DNA from: Sphaerobacteraceae bacterium
GTDB taxonomy: Bacteria; Chloroflexota; Chloroflexia; Thermomicrobiales; UBA6265
Length of the DNA stretch: 49,920 nucleotides
Direction: 5' to 3'
Assembly (NCBI GenBank): GCA_016781925.1
Contig: JADDPH010000076.1
Span: 1-49,920 of the forward strand
How positions within the stretch are numbered: position 1 is the first letter of the stretch; each line of letters starts with the position of its first letter. Shown here piece after piece: positions 48,314 to 49,920 of this stretch. The notes under the pieces are model-generated. The model did no database searches. It saw only the letters and a program-made list of their open reading frames with translations, and was not told the DNA's origin. A program made the translations under genes and the position numbers.

Positions 48314-48661
48314 GTGATCATCCGCGTATTCCGATCCTGGGTAAAGCCGGGGATGCACGAGGAGTACGAGCGGCTGCTCCGAGACACGGCCATCCCGCTC
48401 ATGCTGGCCGCGCCAGGGCTCGTCAAGCTGCACGTCGGCACCCCGCTAGACGATCCGCCCCGGGAGTTCCTCCTCATGTCGGTCTGGGAGGACATCGGCT
48501 CCCTGCGGGCCTTCTTCGGGCGCAAATGGCGGGAGTCGGTGGTGGTCCCTGGTGAAGCCCACCTCGTGGCGGAAGCCATCGTCGACCACTACGAGGTGCT
48601 TGAATACTCCGCTCTCGCGGCGCCGCCCCCTACCGCATCTCTCGTCTCACTCGCCGAATAA
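48314..48661 (+). CDS. Antibiotic biosynthesis monooxygenase (ABM)-like small protein
   Basis: VIIRVFRSWVKPGMHEEYERLLRDTAIPLMLAAPGLVKLHVGTPLDDPPREFLLMSVWEDIGSLRAFFGRKWRES; GTG start at 48314. Confidence 0.75.
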   Translation: MIIRVFRSWVKPGMHEEYERLLRDTAIPLMLAAPGLVKLHVGTPLDDPPREFLLMSVWEDIGSLRAFFGRKWRESVVVPGEAHLVAEAIVDHYEVLEYSALAAPPPTASLVSLAE

Positions 48662-48845
48662 GTCCGTCCACCTCCCGCTGAATAGAGCGGCTCACCCAGC
48701 GCAGCGGCCAGGTCAACTTGCCCGCCGACGCGGCCTGCCGCCAATGGCTCGTGGCTCGGTGCCCGTCTTGCCACCTCTTCCCCCATAGATTCCCCCAGTT
48801 CGCAGGTTCGGCCTTGAGGTGGGTCAACGCTGTTCCGTCAGGTAG

Positions 48846-48865
48846 GGGCGAGGCATGCCTCGCCC
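48846..48865. repeat. Perfect 20-bp palindrome GGGCGAGGCATGCCTCGCCC
   Basis: GGGCGAGGCA|TGCCTCGCCC is exactly self-complementary, in non-coding sequence. Confidence 0.7.
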
Positions 48866-49262
48866 GCGTGGCCAGCAGCCGGGCGCGGCAAGCAGCGCCC
48901 CGATCGGGGACGGATGCTGGCGAATGAGGCGTGACGCACCCCTGGATGCATCGCGGGGAGGGATTGCGGCATTCCCGGCCAGTGTGCGTCCGGGATGTCC
49001 GGTTTGCGGGCCATCGCGCATTGTGTCTTGTAGAGACAGCAAGCTGCGGCCGATGCGAACGGGGCCTCGTCGGGCATGACCATCGCGCGTGGCGCTCCGT
49101 GCTGGCCAGGCGCTGGCGCACCTCGCGATGGTTCGTCAAGGGGGAGGAGGTGAAACGGCTGAAGATCGTCAGGGCTGAGGGTCAACAATTCGGGCGCGTC
49201 GGAGTTGCGCTACCGTGGTGCCGTGGCACCGGTGACGGCACCGGAACGAAAGGGAGGATGAA

Positions 49263-49652
49263 ATGCGGTCCTGGCTCAAGCTCAACGCCGCAGTTGTGTG
49301 CCTGCTTTGCCTCACGTTGCTGCCACCAGCAGGCGCGTCCGCGGCAGGCTCCGGAACCATTAGTGGCTACGCGGTCAACGGCCAGGTCACTTTCTTTTAC
49401 ACAGCGCGCTATGTTACCAATCCAGCCAGTCCGGGGCCGGAAGTGGCCTTCAACCAGTCGTACGAGTCGGCCCCAACCCGGCTCTTCCTGGCCTCACACG
49501 ACTGCAATCGAGGTGGCTGGGGGCCGGTCTAGGAGCAGTACATCGGGAGCTGGCAACCCGTTGGCTTCTACGGCGCTCCGGCCAAGTTCTGCCTGCTGAG
49601 TCAAGCGAATGGGTCGACCGCTGATTTCAGCGGCACGCTTGCCTGGGATTAG
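49263..49652 (+). CDS. Small secreted protein interrupted by an in-frame TAG at 49530-49532
   Basis: MRSWLKLNAAVVCLLCLTLLPPAGASAAGSGTISGYAVNGQVTFFYTARYVTNPASPGPEVAFNQSYESAPTRLFLASHDCNRGGWGPV*EQYIGSWQPVGFYGAPAKFCLLSQANGSTADFSGTLAWD*; GGGAGG upstream of ATG. Confidence 0.6.
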
Positions 49653-49674
49653 TCCAGGCGTTAGTCAACGGCGT

Positions 49675-49701
49675 GGGCTCGCGCCACTATGGCGCGAGCC
49701 C
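49675..49701. terminator. Hairpin terminator candidate
   Basis: GGGCTCGCGCC-ACTAT-GGCGCGAGCCC, 11-bp perfect stem, after the secreted-protein stop and before the next gene; no clear T-tract. Confidence 0.55.
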
Positions 49702-49721
49702 GGCAAGGGCAGGGATTCACG

Positions 49722-49920
49722 ATGCGAAACCGGTTCGTTGTCCACCTAGCGGCCCTGGGCATCCTGACGGTTGTGCTTGCCGCCTGTGGTGGGACGGGAG
49801 ACGCTGACGAATCTAGGACGGACCTCTCCCCGCCGTCACCGCCCGGCGCCGCAAGTGTCGCCCAAGCGGTCTCCACGCAGCCCGGCGGAGAAAATGTGAG
49901 TACCCCCACCGGCGGCGGCT
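49722..49920 (+). CDS. Putative lipoprotein, N-terminal part (runs off window)
   Basis: MRNRFVVHLAALGILTVVLAACGGTGDADESRTDLSPPSPPGAASVAQAVSTQPGGENVSTPTGGG; lipobox VLAAC. Confidence 0.7.
   Translation, partial: MRNRFVVHLAALGILTVVLAACGGTGDADESRTDLSPPSPPGAASVAQAVSTQPGGENVSTPTGGG

Noticed and set aside
1-49920. CRISPR array, rRNA genes, prophage structural genes
   Set aside because: No regularly spaced direct repeats, rRNA signatures or phage structural motifs noticed on read-through.

Overview
High-GC window, probably Chloroflexota/Thermomicrobia-like (inferred from gene style only). Left to right: (1) a + strand L-rhamnose uptake and catabolism locus: ABC ATPase, two permeases, binding protein, a small Anabaena sensory rhodopsin transducer (ASRT)-like protein, rhamnulokinase, L-rhamnose isomerase, a PLP decarboxylase, and a bifunctional rhamnulose-1-P aldolase/dehydrogenase. 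(2) A decayed or defence-flavoured stretch (13.0-18.5 kb) with an HNH endonuclease resembling phosphorothioate-DNA-dependent restriction enzymes, a DUF429-like gene split by an in-frame TAG, an OsmC-like relic, a secreted protein and a degraded IS701-type transposase. (3) priA, a D-cysteine desulfhydrase-like gene and a GSA-aminomutase-like gene. (4) Cytochrome b plus Rieske. (5) A CO/xanthine-dehydrogenase accessory set (MoxR, VWA/CoxE, XdhC parts, MobA-like) with no catalytic subunits in view. (6) An RlmD-like methyltransferase, tRNA-Leu(CAA), and a secreted SpaA-like protein gene split by an in-frame TAG. (7) A long minus-strand cluster: acyl-CoA synthetase, LIV-type ABC transporter, alpha/beta hydrolase, small membrane protein, divergent ureohydrolase and YdcF. 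(8) A right edge with another small secreted-protein gene split by an in-frame TAG, and a lipoprotein. The observations most worth follow-up are the ASRT-like protein inside the rhamnose operon, three separate ORFs each interrupted by a single in-frame amber codon, and the stand-alone restriction enzyme in a decaying region. All calls come from reading the supplied sequence and translations; no database search was run.
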